64,000 nt of DNA from Guillardia theta CCMP2712 (GCF_000315625.1 NW_005434673.1:632609-696608); one strand, 5' to 3'. Positions 22,235-37,633 are shown, numbered from the stretch's first letter. Notes: generated by a model not told the origin, from the sequence alone. Numbers and translations are program-made.

Positions 22235-24390
22235 ATGAAGACCGACCTTGACAGCAGCATCGTTGAGGCTGACTCCTTGATAAGCGTCATCGTCCCGGTG
22301 ATTGTGAGAGCTCTTGTCGCTGGAGATCTCACAGGAGCTTGCAAGGCGTACAGGGAGGTAGACTCGGCTGTTAGAGCCATCCGACATGCCCGCGCTGTTG
22401 CTGACGATGCATCGAACATTGAGTTTGTGAGCATAACAGCCTGCATGACAGGAATCCTGACTTGCCTGCCAGGTTGTCGCAGCAGCAGATGATGAAACTT
22501 TTGATAAGTTGGTGATACACTATAACAAGAATGACAACAACAATGATAACAATAACAACAACATGTCTTCAGTTTCGTTGGTCAAGTGAGAGGTTTTGCG
22601 AGCTCATGCGTTTTCTCAGATGCGTGCAGGAGTCAATGTGGTCGGTCAGCTGCTCTCAATGCAGGAGCGAGAAACGCCCGAGGAGAAGTCTTGCTATTCT
22701 TGCATGCAGATTGTTTGCTTCCAAGGTTTTGCAACATCCCCTTCCTCCTTCTCTCCGCAACAATTCCTCTTTCCCTTCCTCAACATTTTTCTCTCCCACC
22801 TTCTCCCCTCACCCCCTCATTCTCTTCCCCTCACCCCTCATTCTGCTACCATCTCCTTCTCTCGTGGCTGAAACAATGTGAAGCCGGTGGGACATGGAGG
22901 CTCGAAGATCTTTGCGGAAGAGAAGCACCATAGCCGGCGCCTTCTCCTTCGACGTGGACTGCGAAGGTCTGGACCCTCCGACGGGACTTGAAGGGATGAA
23001 GGAGATGGCGCGGATCCGAAGCAAGTACCTGCAGCTTCCTTACGGCGATCAGGTGGAGCAGGAAAAAGAGAAAGGGGGCGGGCAGGGGTGGGGGGAGGGA
23101 GGGAGGGAGGGAGGGAGGGAGGGAGGGAGGGAGGGCTGGAGGGAGGGAGGGAGGGAGGGAGGGAGGGAGGGAGGGAGGGGGGGGGGGAGGGAGGGTGATA
23201 AGCTTTGTTTCAGGCTTCAACGGCTACTGGTCTCCTCGGCTATTCTGCGTCCCTTCCTCAATCTTTCCATACACTCGGGCGCTCTGGATGTCGCTTGGAT
23301 TTACGACCAACGAGGACGAGGTCCGCAAAGGCATCCCCTACTGCATCAAGGAATGAATCGAGCGCCGAGAGGATCTCTTTGTCACAGGGAGTCTGGGAAC
23401 ACGGTACGTGACCGTGAAGACGTTCCAAAACGCTTCGGGTGCCGGGTTGAGGTAGNNNNNNNNNNNNNNNNNNNNNNNNNNNNNNNNNNNNNNNNNNNNN
23501 NNNNNNNNNNNNNNNNNNNNNNNNNNNNNNNNNNNNNNNNNNNNNNNNNNNNNNNACTGCCCGTCTTGCCGGGTGACCTCTGACGTGGCACTCGCGCCCG
23601 GCACGCTCGTCTTCCTGTTTCTTGAGTAAGGCCACTTGCTAAGGCCAAGAGCCTTGCACGCGTTCTTGAGGGCGGTCAGAGAAATCCCCTGCACAGCTCC
23701 GTCATGAACAAGCGCGAGGGAGGGAGAGAGGGGATAGAGGGAGGGAGAGAGAGAGGGATAGAGGGATAGAGGGATAGAGGGATAGAGGGAGGGAGGAGGA
23801 GGGAGGGAGGGAGGGAGGGAGGGAGGGAGGGAGGGAGGGAGGGAGGGAGGGAGGGAGGGAGGGAGGGTGGGAGGGAGGGAGGGAGGGTGATAAGCAGTGG
23901 CAGGCGCTCTTCATCTCGCGCTGTCGCTTTTGGTCATTGAGAGGCTTTCCCGACATGCCCCTCATGGAGGTCGCTCGATTTGTGTATGTGGCGGTGACGC
24001 TCAGCAGGATTATGCGCTTGTTACGTCGCTGCGCCGCATCTGCCTGCATGAAACGCTGAGGAAACTTGGAAGTGTCATGGCCATCTCGATGCATGAAAGT
24101 TGAAGGTCAGGTGCTGGAACCCCATGCGCATCGACATCTTGCAAGCCAAGACCAAGTGCTCAGTTCGTCGATGGCGATCCAAGGTGAACAATCTGAAGAT
24201 GAGCTCATCAGGCTCATGTGTCAACAGGGAGTTGCAACAGTCACGCTAGTCAATCAGGTCGCTTGTTGTGCCTCCTTTCACTCCCTTTACGCTCCTCAAG
24301 ATCGTGGTGATCATGTACTTTTACTTTTGGATCAGCCCTCCCACGTTGTACGCCCTGTACTATGGTAGAAGACTACCAGATAAAGTCTGA
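22235..24390 (+). CDS. Family-2 glycosyltransferase of the rSAM/selenodomain-associated type, interrupted by a gap-bearing intron
   Basis: Exons give DSLISVIVPVIVRALVAGDL, VVAAADDETFDKL, GRSAALNAGARNARGEVLLF then LHADCLLP, IAGAFSFDVDCEGLDP, RIRSKYLQLPYGDQ, ALFISRCRFWSLRGFPDMPL and a C-terminal PPTLYALYYGRRLPDKV-stop. The order ISVIVPV, (R)GRxxxxNAGA, FLHAD, GAF, YGDQ, F..GGFP.(I/M)PLMED matches the GT2 proteins named transferase 2, rSAM/selenodomain-associated. HAD is the metal/nucleotide-sugar DxD-equivalent. The acceptor is unknown. Splicing ATGGAG|GTCGCT to CAG|GATTATGCG restores PLMED but needs an intron of about 38 bases. Between YGDQ (ending 23052) and ALFISR (from 23899) lies an 846-base intron holding GGGA repeats, 100 Ns and pieces of two unrelated genes. 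The start could be upstream of 22235. Confidence 0.65.
23097..23192. repeat. (GGGA)n repeat, left side of the gap-bearing intron
   Basis: Nearly pure GGGA repeat just after the donor of the glycosyltransferase intron. It ends AGGGAGGGTGATAAGC, a string that recurs after the second GGGA repeat near 23879-23894. Confidence 0.9.
23215..23455 (+). pseudogene. Aldo/keto-reductase-like fragment truncated at the gap
   Basis: One frame reads TTNEDEVRKGIPYCIKE, an in-frame TGA, then IERREDLFVTGSLGTRYVTV. NEDEV..GI..CI.EG....REDLFVT is typical of the N-terminal third of aldo/keto reductases (N-E-x-E-V helix and REDLFVTxKL strand). The upstream ALDV..W part sits in a different frame. With one stop, one frame change and no C-terminal half before the Ns, this is a broken or misassembled fragment. 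The family call rests on two short motifs only. Confidence 0.3.
23456..23555. other. Assembly gap of exactly 100 N
   Basis: A run of N marks a scaffold join of unknown true length. Any translation crossing it is meaningless. Confidence 1.
23556..23708 (-). pseudogene. RWP-RK-type transcription factor fragment, truncated at the gap
   Basis: Minus-strand frame: GAVQGISLTALKNACKALG then LSKWPYSRNRKT. This matches the RWP-RK DNA-binding motif core (helix with LK..CR..G(I/L)..WP.R), found in plants and algae in nitrogen and gamete regulators. Only this domain is visible. It runs into the Ns on one side and a GGGA/ATAGAGGG repeat on the other, inside the apparent intron of the plus-strand glycosyltransferase, so I treat it as a fragment. 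Confidence 0.45.
23712..23890. repeat. (GGGATAGA)n / (GGGA)n repeat, right side of the gap-bearing intron
   Basis: Begins with GGGATAGAGGGA variants, becomes pure GGGA, and ends AGGGAGGGTGATAAGC just before the acceptor of the exon ALFISRCRF. Confidence 0.9.
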
Positions 24391-24770
24391 CGTGAATGTA
24401 CTATGGTAGAAGACGAACAGATAAAGTGAATGTACTATGGTAGAAGACGAACAGATAAAGTGAATGTACTATGGTAGAAGACGAACAGATAAAGTGAATG
24501 TACTATGGTAGAAGACGAACAGATAAAGTGAATGTACTATGGTAGAAGACGAACAGATAAAGTGAATGTACTATGGTAGAAGACGAACAGATAAAGTGAA
24601 TGTACTATGGTAGAAGACGAACAGATAAAGTGAATGTACTATGGTAGAAGACGAACAGATAAAGTGAATGTACTATGGCAGAAGACGAACAGATAAAGTG
24701 AAAAATGTACTATGGTAGAAGACTAACAGATAAAGTGAATGTACTATGGTAGAAGACGAACAGCCAAAGT
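24356..24770. repeat. 34-bp minisatellite, 12 copies, born from the last codons of the glycosyltransferase
   Basis: Each unit starts TGTACTATGGTAGAAGAC, continues GAACAGATAAAGTGAA, and is nearly identical to its neighbours. The first copy is the coding end of the glycosyltransferase (LYYGRRLPDKV-stop) and differs by a few bases. The last copy ends at 24770, directly against the stop codon of the minus-strand PDZ gene (24771-24773). There are no unique spacers between units, so this is not a CRISPR array. Confidence 0.97.
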
Positions 24771-27700
24771 CTAACTTGAAGTCTGCGTGTCCTGCGAGCC
24801 GAGCAGCATGGAGGAGCGCATATAATCGCCGTCCACCTCAGTCATCCATGAACTTGACACGTTTCCTTGGCTCGGGAGAGAGCCATGGGGAGACGTTGAT
24901 GGATTTGCCTTGACAGATACAAGCGAAGAACGAGGAGACTGCGTGGAGATGTGATAGAGAGAAGGCATAGTTTGACGCGTCGCAGCTGCGCTTCTGGTTG
25001 CTTCATCATCCTTGCAGATCAGTTCTTCTGTGTAGCTCTTGCTCTGCTGCATCAACCCGACTTGCGTTCTTGTGCTCTCCTCGCTCGATACTCTTTCTGT
25101 ATGCTTGGCCGGCAACTCCAGAGGCACATCGCCACGTGTGAGGGCGACGACCTGTCGCTGATAGCTCTGCTTCATGGTCTCGAAGTTTGACAGACAGCGA
25201 GCAACCTCCATCCAGCTTGCGGTAGAAGCGACGTCATGCGTGAGCTCATCCGTCTTGTGCTCTAACGTCTGCATACCAGCGGCAAGAGCTTGGAAGTGCT
25301 TGCTCAACTTCTCTCGTCCCAACCGAATCGTCTCTTCTCTGACCGCACGATCAAGAAGAGTCTTCTCCTCTTGCCTTGCTTTGATTAGTTGCACGTCTCG
25401 TCTTTGATCTGAGATCTGCCTCTCTGCCATCTGTTTGTCCAGCAACAGGTGCTGGGCTCGTTGCCGGAGGAGGTTGACTTGACTGTCCATGCGGTCCCAA
25501 AGGTCCTGATGCTCGCGGGTGGAGGCGTCGAGGTACTCGATCCTCGCGAGCTCGCGGTAGAAGAGCTCGGCGAGCTCGATGTCAAGCTCTTCGACGCTCT
25601 GATGCACCCGAACGATGTCCTTCTTGGTCGCTTCCAGGTGCTGCAGCAGATTTCTTGCCGCCATGATGGCTGAGTCTCTTTCCTGACAAGCCTCAGTTAC
25701 CTTGCTCGACAGGTGCTCCAGCATCTCATCCGATCTCGCCGTGTCTCTTTGTTTGCTCTCGAGACTGATCTTGAGCTCCTCGATTCTTCTCTTTCGGTCT
25801 TCGACTTCTCCCTGGAGCCTTCTACACTTATCAGACTCTCGTGAACTACTCGCACACTCCTCAACTTGCGCTTGCATTTTGTTCATCTCGGATTCCAAGG
25901 CAGCCACTTTCTCCCGCAGTTTGACTCCACTGACTTGCATCATCGAAGTTCGTTCAATCCACTTACGTTGGTTCTCCTGCAGATCAGCTTCTTTTCTCTG
26001 AATTTCTTCATGCAAAGCAAGCAGGTTGGTAGATGTTTCCCGCTGCAAACACAGATGTCAATTCTGAATAGCGCTCGTCCAAGGAATTACAATTTTGAGT
26101 TGTGAATTCTTGGATTCAGCTTCCAAGGTCATGATAACACTTTCGTTTTCCTTACAGACATTCCTGATGTTCTCTAATCTTCTGCACACTTCAAGTCGTT
26201 CACTTTCAGCAGACTGCAACTGGAAAACAAGGTCTGAATATGAGCTTTCTTGAGATCTGAACTGCGAGAGCGTGTCTTGTCCTTTGGATTGATTTCGTTT
26301 CGACTGTAGCTTATTCATTAAAACACCTATTTCCTTTTCAAGGGAATCCTTTTTATCTTGATGGAGAATACCGTCAGAATGGATAGGAGTCTTCAAAGCA
26401 TGTCACGATGGAGATGTGACTAACCTGATGTGTTTTCGTTTCCTGGCGAATCCAAGAAATGTCTCGAGCTCTCGATCTTGTGCATGACGTGGAGTCGGTG
26501 CTCATTTTCCTGCTTGACTTGAGCATCTAGACCTTCACAGACCTGCTGCTCGTTCTCCACCCTGCGCATGACCTGAAAGAGCAGAGCGAATGATTGAAGA
26601 GCAGGATGACGCGCGCGGACCTGACTGAGAGAAACTTCTATTCGCGTGAGAGCCTCATGGTGTTTTCTTGTCTGCTTGTGAAACATGAGACAAGGATGTT
26701 CTCCTACGTCTCTGACCTTCTCTTTTCCTGCTCCTTCTCTCGCAATCCTTTGCAGCTCATCTCTCAGAGCGGTCTATGTCAACAAGTCACGACATGACAC
26801 TGAGCGTCACATCCCCTGGACCTGGTAAGACTTCTGCTCGACGATCAGGTTGCTGGTCATCTTGATCTCATTCTGTGCGGTGCTATGCCTTATCTGACAA
26901 GTTTTTGACGCCAAGTCATGTTATCTTTCAATCGCTGCCAACAATGTTCACCTCTAGGCTTTGCAACTCTTGGGATGCAGACAGCTTGCTCTGACAGTCA
27001 GAGGAAGGATGTGAGTGACATGGCAAGAGAGATCATGTTGGGGAACTTCACATTGTCAATCATAGAGCGGATTTCTTCCATCTCTCTCTCGATATCCCTT
27101 AAAGCTGTTCGCAGACCCTAACAGCAACGTTCATTCCCACCATCGGTGAAAGATCAAATATCACATTGAGCTTGGATAGACCGTTTCTGTTATCGATCTC
27201 TAAAAACAAAAGAGCATCTCCGCGGATCAATTCAGTCTTGTACTGCACTAGAAAGCAGCAACAATATTGACAACTGTTCACGTAATGTTTGAAGCGTAAG
27301 TGAGCAAACCTTGGGATTGCTTTCTCTTGAGCGTCAAGACAACTCTAGTCCCTCGAGGTCCGACTATCATCGTCTGAAGCTGCAATGCAAGAATGTCAGA
27401 AGTTGAGAGAAACATGATGCAACACGCATCACCAGCGCCAACTTGATCCCTCTTGTACTCTTTCCATCTACCTCTACAAGGATGTCGCCTTCCTGTGGTG
27501 ACGTGTGAGCCCAGGCCTGCTTTGTTGTGCTGACCTGAATGACTCCGTCTCTCTCAGCTGCTCCCCCGCGATTCAGACTCATCACTTGCAACTGATCATG
27601 TACATGTGAGGTCCTTGAACCGTCACACAGAGCGACTGCTGAGCACCTCTCTGGAGCTGTTGTACTGGATCTTCATTCCTATGCCGCTTCCTGTGCATGC

Positions 27701-27948
27701 ACCGTGAGGCTTTTCACAGGCGAATGTGCCCATGCAACCTCTAGGCAACGAAGGGGAAGCTCCTCTCGCGTGGACTCCATACCCACCGAAGTTCTGTGGA
27801 AGCAAACTTGAGCACAGCAAGCCAAGGTGGAGGAGGGAGTCTGGGGTCAGACCTGTACGAAGTGAGAGGCTTGATGGGTTCGGAGGCTGCCGCTGGAGGA
27901 GGAGGAGGAGAAGAGTCGAGCATCTCGCGCTACCGCCTCATAGCTCAT
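24771..27948 (-). CDS. PDZ-domain and long coiled-coil protein
   Basis: ATG 27948 opens MSYEAVARDARLF, a Ser tract and SLRTHQASHFVQ. Splicing CAG|GTCTGA to CCACAG|AACTTC gives NFGGYGVHARG. A PDZ domain follows over three exons: GSGIGMKIQYNSSRE, LQVMSLNRGGAAERDGVIQ, EGDILVEVDGKSTRGIKL and LQTMIVGPRGTRVVLTLKRK. The first strand's GIGMK replaces the usual GLGF carboxylate loop. The next exons give ELIRGDALLFLEIDNRNG, ALRDIEREMEEIRSMIDN and the long coiled coil at 26396-26058 and 26048-24771 (KLREKVAALESEMNKMQAQ; LLQHLEATKKDIVRVHQS). The tail is Ser/Thr-rich and ends GSQDTQTSS-stop. It probably tethers proteins at the cytoskeleton or a membrane, since PDZ domains bind C-terminal peptides; no partner can be named. 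Exon joins near 26690-27100 are not all resolved. Confidence 0.7.
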
Positions 27949-28392
27949 GTACAGGTCTGCCGGCGCCGACATGTTCCCCCTCCTCTCTGCAGTACCCCAG
28001 GGCTGCTGCTCCTACCCCCCAACTTGTTCACGTATCCTTAGGGGGTGGGGTACTCGTTATTGGTCACTGGCATGGTAGCAACTTGCTATACAGCACAGAG
28101 AAGAGGAGGGAGGAGGGAGGAGGGAGGAGGGAGGAGGGAGGAGGGAGGAGGGAGGAGGGAGGAGGGAGGAGGGAGGGCCTAGCTTCGCGCAGTGCTGTTC
28201 GGCTGGCGTGTCCTCAAGCATTGAGCTTATTGATTGTCTTGATGGCGGGAGAATCGACAAGGGTGATATGCAAAGCGATGAAGCAACGATGGCGAACCTA
28301 CGCGAGGAACGGAGGGAGGTAACGCAGCATCAGATTTACTTTGATCGCTTCCTCTACTCATCATCTAGAATCGCGAGACGGGGGTTCAGACT
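27949..28392. other. Intergenic with a (GGAGGGA)n repeat at about 28098-28176
   Basis: Separates the PDZ gene from the upstream SNF2 gene on the same strand. It contains about ten copies of a GGAGGGA repeat and no supported gene. Confidence 0.6.
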
Positions 28393-32600
<4,208 letters not shown>

Positions 32601-32898
32601 CTCTATCTCTTCCTATCTCTTTCTCTGTCCTCAATGACTCCTCGCTTCCTTCCTGTTTCTTTCCTGTTTCTCTTCTTCTCTTTTCCACTCGACAGGCTCC
32701 TTTCCCTCTCTTCTGCTGCTCGCCTGCTGCCTAGTCGTACCCCCCCAATCCTCTACGAAATGGCGGGTCCTCTGAAAACTTTGTGATACTTCTCATAATT
32801 TTGAAAAGTAAAGGGTAATTTTGGAAAATTGTTTTCGCAGTTTAAAATTGCTAAGAAATTTTCTTCAGGGAAGGCCCGGCGACACACTGGAGTCACCT

Positions 32899-33000
32899 GT
32901 GACTAGTTGGGCTACCCGGTGCGGCTAGTGACTAGTTGGGTTACCCGGTGCTAGTGACTAGTTGGGCTACCCGGTGCTAGTGCTAGTGACTGGGATACCG
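32899..33000. repeat. Minisatellite, 3-4 imperfect copies
   Basis: Unit GTGACTAGTTGGGCTACCC followed by GGTGC plus 3-11 variable bases (GGCTA, TA, TAGTGCTA). It lies upstream of the SNF2 gene. The interval 32601-33398 otherwise holds an A/T-rich stretch (32785-32870) and a possible short exon with YIYDKFIDKEKPNLNEE at about 33210-33265 (minus strand) that I could not attach to a gene. Confidence 0.8.
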
Positions 33001-33398
33001 GTCGAACTCCGGAAGAGCACGACATACCCGAGCTCAGAATGTACCCGATCTGGCTGCGATGACGCAAGCCAGTGAAGCCTGGGAAAAAAATAACGGAGTT
33101 GATTAACAGTACGCGAATGCCATCAGTTTCTAGAACTGTCTCCCGGCAAAATTGTCTCCTCCTGCACTCAAGTTTCACCTCCAGCATTCAGTACGGTCCC
33201 GGTCACGCGGCTCACCTCTTCATTCAAGTTTGGCTTTTCCTTGTCGATGAATTTGTCATAGATGTAGCACCTGCAAACAGAAACTTAATCCCTGCGCCCT
33301 CCTTCTGTGACAAGAAACTGACCCCCTCAAGTTGAAACAGCAAGCAAGAATACTGAAAGAGATGTTAGCAACAACGAAAATTCACAAATCCTATATCA

Positions 33399-33946
33399 TT
33401 ACATTATCGTGATCCCGACAAGGAATGCATAACCGAAGCATCGAGCAAACATTTCTCGAATTTGCCAAATCTGGTTTGCATGAGGAAATAGCAGATGGCA
33501 AGCAGAGAAAACATACATCGGTGAAGGATGGCCCCTGCTTTGCTTGTTCTTCCTCCTCCTTGGTCCTAAACCAATCTCATGAGCAACGGTCATGCCCTTG
33601 AATAAATTCACCTCTTGTAGTGCATCCCACCGAAGCCCACAACTTCTTTCGCATCATCCCCCTGCTCTGCCAGCATGTGCTTCTTTGCCATCCGGTTCAC
33701 AGCTTGTGCCTGAGCACGTGTGTCAAGACCGGATTTCCTGCAGATAATTTCTCCACCTTGAGCTCTCCCATCTTTCTTCCTGACATCTTTTGAATCGCAG
33801 CAGTAGTTACCTGTCGTACTACAGTGAGAATTCACGTGAGGTGCATCATCTCTCACCTTGCTTGAGGAAACATCACTGATGGGGAGAGTGGCTGATGCCT
33901 GAACGGCCAACAGAGCAAAGCTCAAAACGAAAAGGAGCGTTCCCAT
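33399..33946 (-). CDS. Small protein with signal peptide and C-terminal membrane segment
   Basis: Three exons. Exon 1 (from ATG 33946) starts with a clear signal peptide, MGTLLFVLSFALLAVQASA, then a short Cys-containing region (CSTTGNYCCDSKDVRKKDG) and GFGGMHYK. Donor AAGAG|GTGAAT joins GGTTTAG|GACCAAGG to give RTKEEEEQAKQGPSFTD. The strong donor GAT|GTATGT joins CAAACCAG|ATTTGG to give IWQIREMFARCFGYAFLVG and a TAA. The predicted product of about 150 residues is acidic in the middle and ends in a hydrophobic helix, so it is probably a type I membrane or plastid/ER-routed protein. Unknown family. An exon near 33170-33270 may belong to an alternative 3' end. Confidence 0.55.
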
Positions 33947-34362
33947 GGCACAAAGGTGTGCTACAAACCCTGCAAACGAATCAAGAGAAGATCAACGCAT
34001 GAATCTGTCTACCTCCGTTCTTTGATGCGTCAATCAATCCTTCTGACCCCTCCGCCTGCCTTGAAGATGTTGACACCTGGAAGTGCAGTTAGAACCAAAT
34101 GCCTCGCAACAAGTGACAGGTAATCTTTGCGCCATCATTCCTCCACATATCTTCCAACACTGTAATCATCACTTTGGTTGTTCTGTGTGTACCTGGCACA
34201 TCACCACACTACTACTCCTTCCGTCTCGCCCTCTACGTTCTATCCTGCTTCATACCATTCAGGTCGATGATTCTATTTCCGGGTATGTACCACATCCCCT
34301 CACTGACCGGTGATGACCCAGTCGTTTCATGTCAAGTGCGACCGTTACATTTTGAGGTTGAC

Positions 34363-37300
34363 ATGCCGCCCGGCCTTCAGCGTGGAAGCGGCATGGCGGT
34401 CACGGGGATGCTGATGGTGGCGATGATAGGCGGCGGGGGGTTGGCGGGGGCTACAGGACCAGCAGATGCCGCGACAGTCGAAAAGCCTGTGATGATGCTT
34501 GCTCGACCGACATCGTCGCCCTCCGGTTCTATCCCGGTGTTGAACGCCTGCGTGGACAGATCGGACTGGCGTTTTGTTTGGAATGAAGGGGGGTTCTTAT
34601 GGACTAGCTCTTGTTCGGAGTATGTGACGGGAGGCGGAAACTGCCATGTGGATGTTGGTTACGCGCTTGATGAGGAGAGATGGATCTCAGCGGAGGAAGC
34701 TTGTCCGTTCTCTTGTGGGAGATGCTGCGACAAGGTCTGCGGCACGGCGGGATCTTCTTGTGCTTCGGCGTGTTTGAACCTCAGCAGCTCATACCAGTCT
34801 CTCCTTGAGTTTGCCTTAGCTTGGAACTCATCAGAATTCAAATCAGTTCTCAGTACTCCAACAGCCTTCCAGCTTATACCTTACGCACCTGAAACATTTC
34901 TCGACCGCGCTCTCGTGTACCTGATTCCAGTAACTCCTGGTGCCAAGACTCGGTACAGGCTTGAGTGCGCTGCATCGTCTTCTCCTTGGATCGACAGCTC
35001 AAGGGTTGAGGTCACGACGAGCTGCGCTCATCTTCAGGCAATTTCGTTTCTTCCAGGCTCGGGGACCAGCTCCGAGTTTCTATCGGACATGGTAGAAGTC
35101 AGCGTTGAGATCAAGACGCCTCCGCCTGTGATACAGGTCACTCAGTGCGCGATCGTGAAGGCCAACGTGACTGAGATGCTTGAGTTCGATGGCATTACCA
35201 GCAAGTACTCCGATCAAAGCTGCTCGTACCTAGTCGTCGACATTCTCGCTCAAGGGCTTCTCAATGCAACCGCACGAATTCGTTATGCAGAGAACCAAGT
35301 GACCGGCAGCCTGGCAATGACGGATCAAGCCATCGGCAGAGCCACACTGACCATGTTGGAATCTGGAGTTGTCGCAGCGCTGGCATTCCGGCCAGGCACC
35401 ACACCAAGTGACCTCGTGCTTTCTCCTCGATTGGTCGTTCAGTCTCCCGCGCCCGTGCGCTCCTTTGACTGGATGGGCACCGTCGGCTTGTGGAACTTTA
35501 CACTTGAGTCTCTGCAAGGCACCTACGAGCGAGAGGTCAACCCTCTGAACGGCTGTGCGGAGGTTCAGCCGACGGTCATCCATCCCTCTCAGGTTCGTGA
35601 TGCCTCCAACTTGCTCGGTGCAGCTGTTCTCAAGGGCCCCGTATGTAAGAGTGGCACTTGGGAGCTTCCTGCTCCCTTCAGCCCCTCCATCTCTTCCTTC
35701 CTCGTTGACAAGATGAGCGACGGGTCTCGCCTGCAGGGCCTTGAGTTCAACTCCCTCAACTCCGAGCTCTTTGTACAGGACGATCTTTCCCTAGCGCATG
35801 CTGCCGGTCTACTCCCCACTGAGACCTTGTCCCTTGAAGTCTGGTTCTCTATCAATCCTGCAGGAAGCATTCCCGTCGCTGGCCTTGTCAGCGCAAGGAG
35901 CGATGGGCCCGAGCTTGCTGGACATCAGTATGGGAAGGGATGGAGCCTGAGCTACTCCGTAGAGGACGAGCTTGATGAGACGAGGATCGAGTTTGCGGTT
36001 GCGACGCAGAAGCAGGAGCTGATCGCAGGACTTGGAGGCTTCGCCACGCTGGTGGGAAGAGTATCACCTAGGCTTCCTGCGGTATCTCAGGTGTCTCGAG
36101 ATTTGCGAGCTGAGCCTTCACCTAGGACAAGATGATTCATGTGGCCGTCACGTTCAACGGCTCCCACGCGTCGATCTTCATGTCAGGGGAGCTGATCGCA
36201 CAGAGCGACATGTGCGGGGCACAGGTGAGAGCTTGACGAGTCTGCCGCTGTTGCGACACATGACGATGATGAAAGCGGAATGAGACTTGCGGTTCGATCC
36301 TCTACCCCGATCGGAGAGACCTGCTTGCCTTGAATGTCTCCGGCAGTCTCATCGTAGGCGCTCTTGATCAGCGCAACGGAGAGAGAGCAAGCCACATGGT
36401 TCTCGCATCCCTCCCCCTCCCCCTCTGATTCTCCAGCTCCCCCTCCCCCTCTGATTCTCCAGCTCCCCCTCCCCCTCTGATTCTCCAGCTCCCCCTCCCC
36501 CTCTGATTCTCCAGCTCCCCCTCCCCCTCTGATTCTCCAGCTCCCCCTCTCCATCTGATTCTCCAGCTCCGCAGGGGCTGATCCGCTTTCTACGTATCTA
36601 CAACAAAGCTCTCAGCTCCGAGCAAGTCCGAGTAGCATCGCTGCGGTATTCGCTTGACTTCGCCATTCTCCCTTGCCCTACCGGTCACTATGGACCTTAC
36701 GAGGTCTGCCTTGTGTCTTTCTTGTCGTGAGTGTCTGACGAGTAGCCAGGGCTTGCAGCCTTGCTTCCAGTGTCCTCCGGGGACTTTTGCTGCTGCCATC
36801 AAGAGCGAGCGCTGCCTCCCTTGCCCTAAGACCTTCTTTGCTCCCTCCTCTGGCAGCAAGGAATGTTTGCTCTGCCCCGTCGGTCTGTCCACCGCTCAGG
36901 AAGGAAGTGCTGCCTGCACGGATGACGCCTGCATGCTGGGGCAAGTCTCCTGCTCACCAGAGGCCCGATGCGTCTGGAGCAACGGGACTGCGACATGCGA
37001 GTGTTGGCAAGGATACAAGCGTGAGGGACCTGTATGTCGAGCTGTGTGCGGAGATGGCATACGTGTGAGCGAAGAAGCTTGTGATGATGGCAACGTCTTG
37101 TCGGGGGATGGATGCTCGTCATCATGCCAAGTGGAGAACGGTTTCATGTGCACCTTACTGAGAGACAAAAGCTTCTGCTCCTGCACATTAGGAGGCAGGG
37201 ACTGCTGCATCGCAAACTACTCCTTCTGCTTGCGGAACTACGAGGTTTTGTCGTCGACACGGGAAGGGTGTTACAGGTAAAGTGGAGAGGGGCGATATCT

Positions 37301-37538
37301 ACCCTGACGCTTATGCAGCACCTTCTCTCGCTGTTTGCTTGCCGCTGACAAGACTCTCATCCCCTCCCTCTCCTCGCGCGTGTCTCTCTTTTCCTCCTCG
37401 AGCCTGCGGCAGGAGGGCCCCTGCGACGCCAAGGAGGAGGTCGACTGTCAGCAGCTGGAGGCAACCTGCGAGGCTGCTCCTGACTGTCTGCTCGCGTACG
37501 CGCGATGCCTCAAGGCAGTCACCTGCTCGCCAGTGTGA
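34363..37538 (+). CDS. Large secreted LamG-like, Cys-rich (GCC2/GCC3, EGF, DUF4215-type) protein
   Basis: The start at ATG 34363 gives a leader (MAVTGMLMVAMIGGGGLAGA). A Cys-rich segment follows (CPFSCGRCCDKVCGTAGSSC), then long beta-rich extracellular sequence, and a laminin-G/concanavalin-like domain split by introns: TETLSLEVWFSINPAG, MIHVAVTFNGSHASIFMSG, LLALNVSGSLIVGALDQRNG, IRFLRIYNKALSSEQVRVAS. Next comes LPCPTGHYGPY, ephrin-receptor-like GCC2/GCC3 repeats (CFQCPPGTFAAAIKSERC; CPKTFFAPSSGSKECLLCPV), an EGF-like CVWSNGTATCECWQGYKREG, and the DUF4215 signature CGDGIRVSEEACDDGNVLSG with DGCSSSC. It ends at 37538 with CLKAVTCSPV. Likely a cell-surface or periplast protein. The gene could start earlier at 34174 in the same frame. 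The first exon runs to about 36045. Confidence 0.7.
36412..36570. repeat. 26-bp tandem repeat inside an intron of the LamG gene, about 6 copies
   Basis: The unit is CTCCCCCTCCCCCTC then TGATTCTCCAG. Each unit ends in a pyrimidine tract plus CTCCAG, so every copy is a passable 3' splice site. The real acceptor is probably the last one, just before GGGCTGATCCGCTTTC near 36577. Confidence 0.85.
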
Positions 37539-37633
37539 AGGACCAGGACCAGGAGGAGATTCAGCAGCCGGAACAGATCATTGTAATTTACACCTTTCTT
37601 TTTGTACAAACACAGTGAATGTCTAATCTCCCG

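Noticed and set aside
22846-23220. Pro/Ser/Leu-rich ORFs across the GGGA and CTCC repeats (also 21834-22089, 23702-24094, 36183-36554, 44463-44816)
   Set aside because: Translations of simple repeats in introns or intergenic DNA.
24356-24770. CRISPR-like array of 34-bp repeats
   Set aside because: Units are directly contiguous with no spacers, in a eukaryotic genome; it is a minisatellite.
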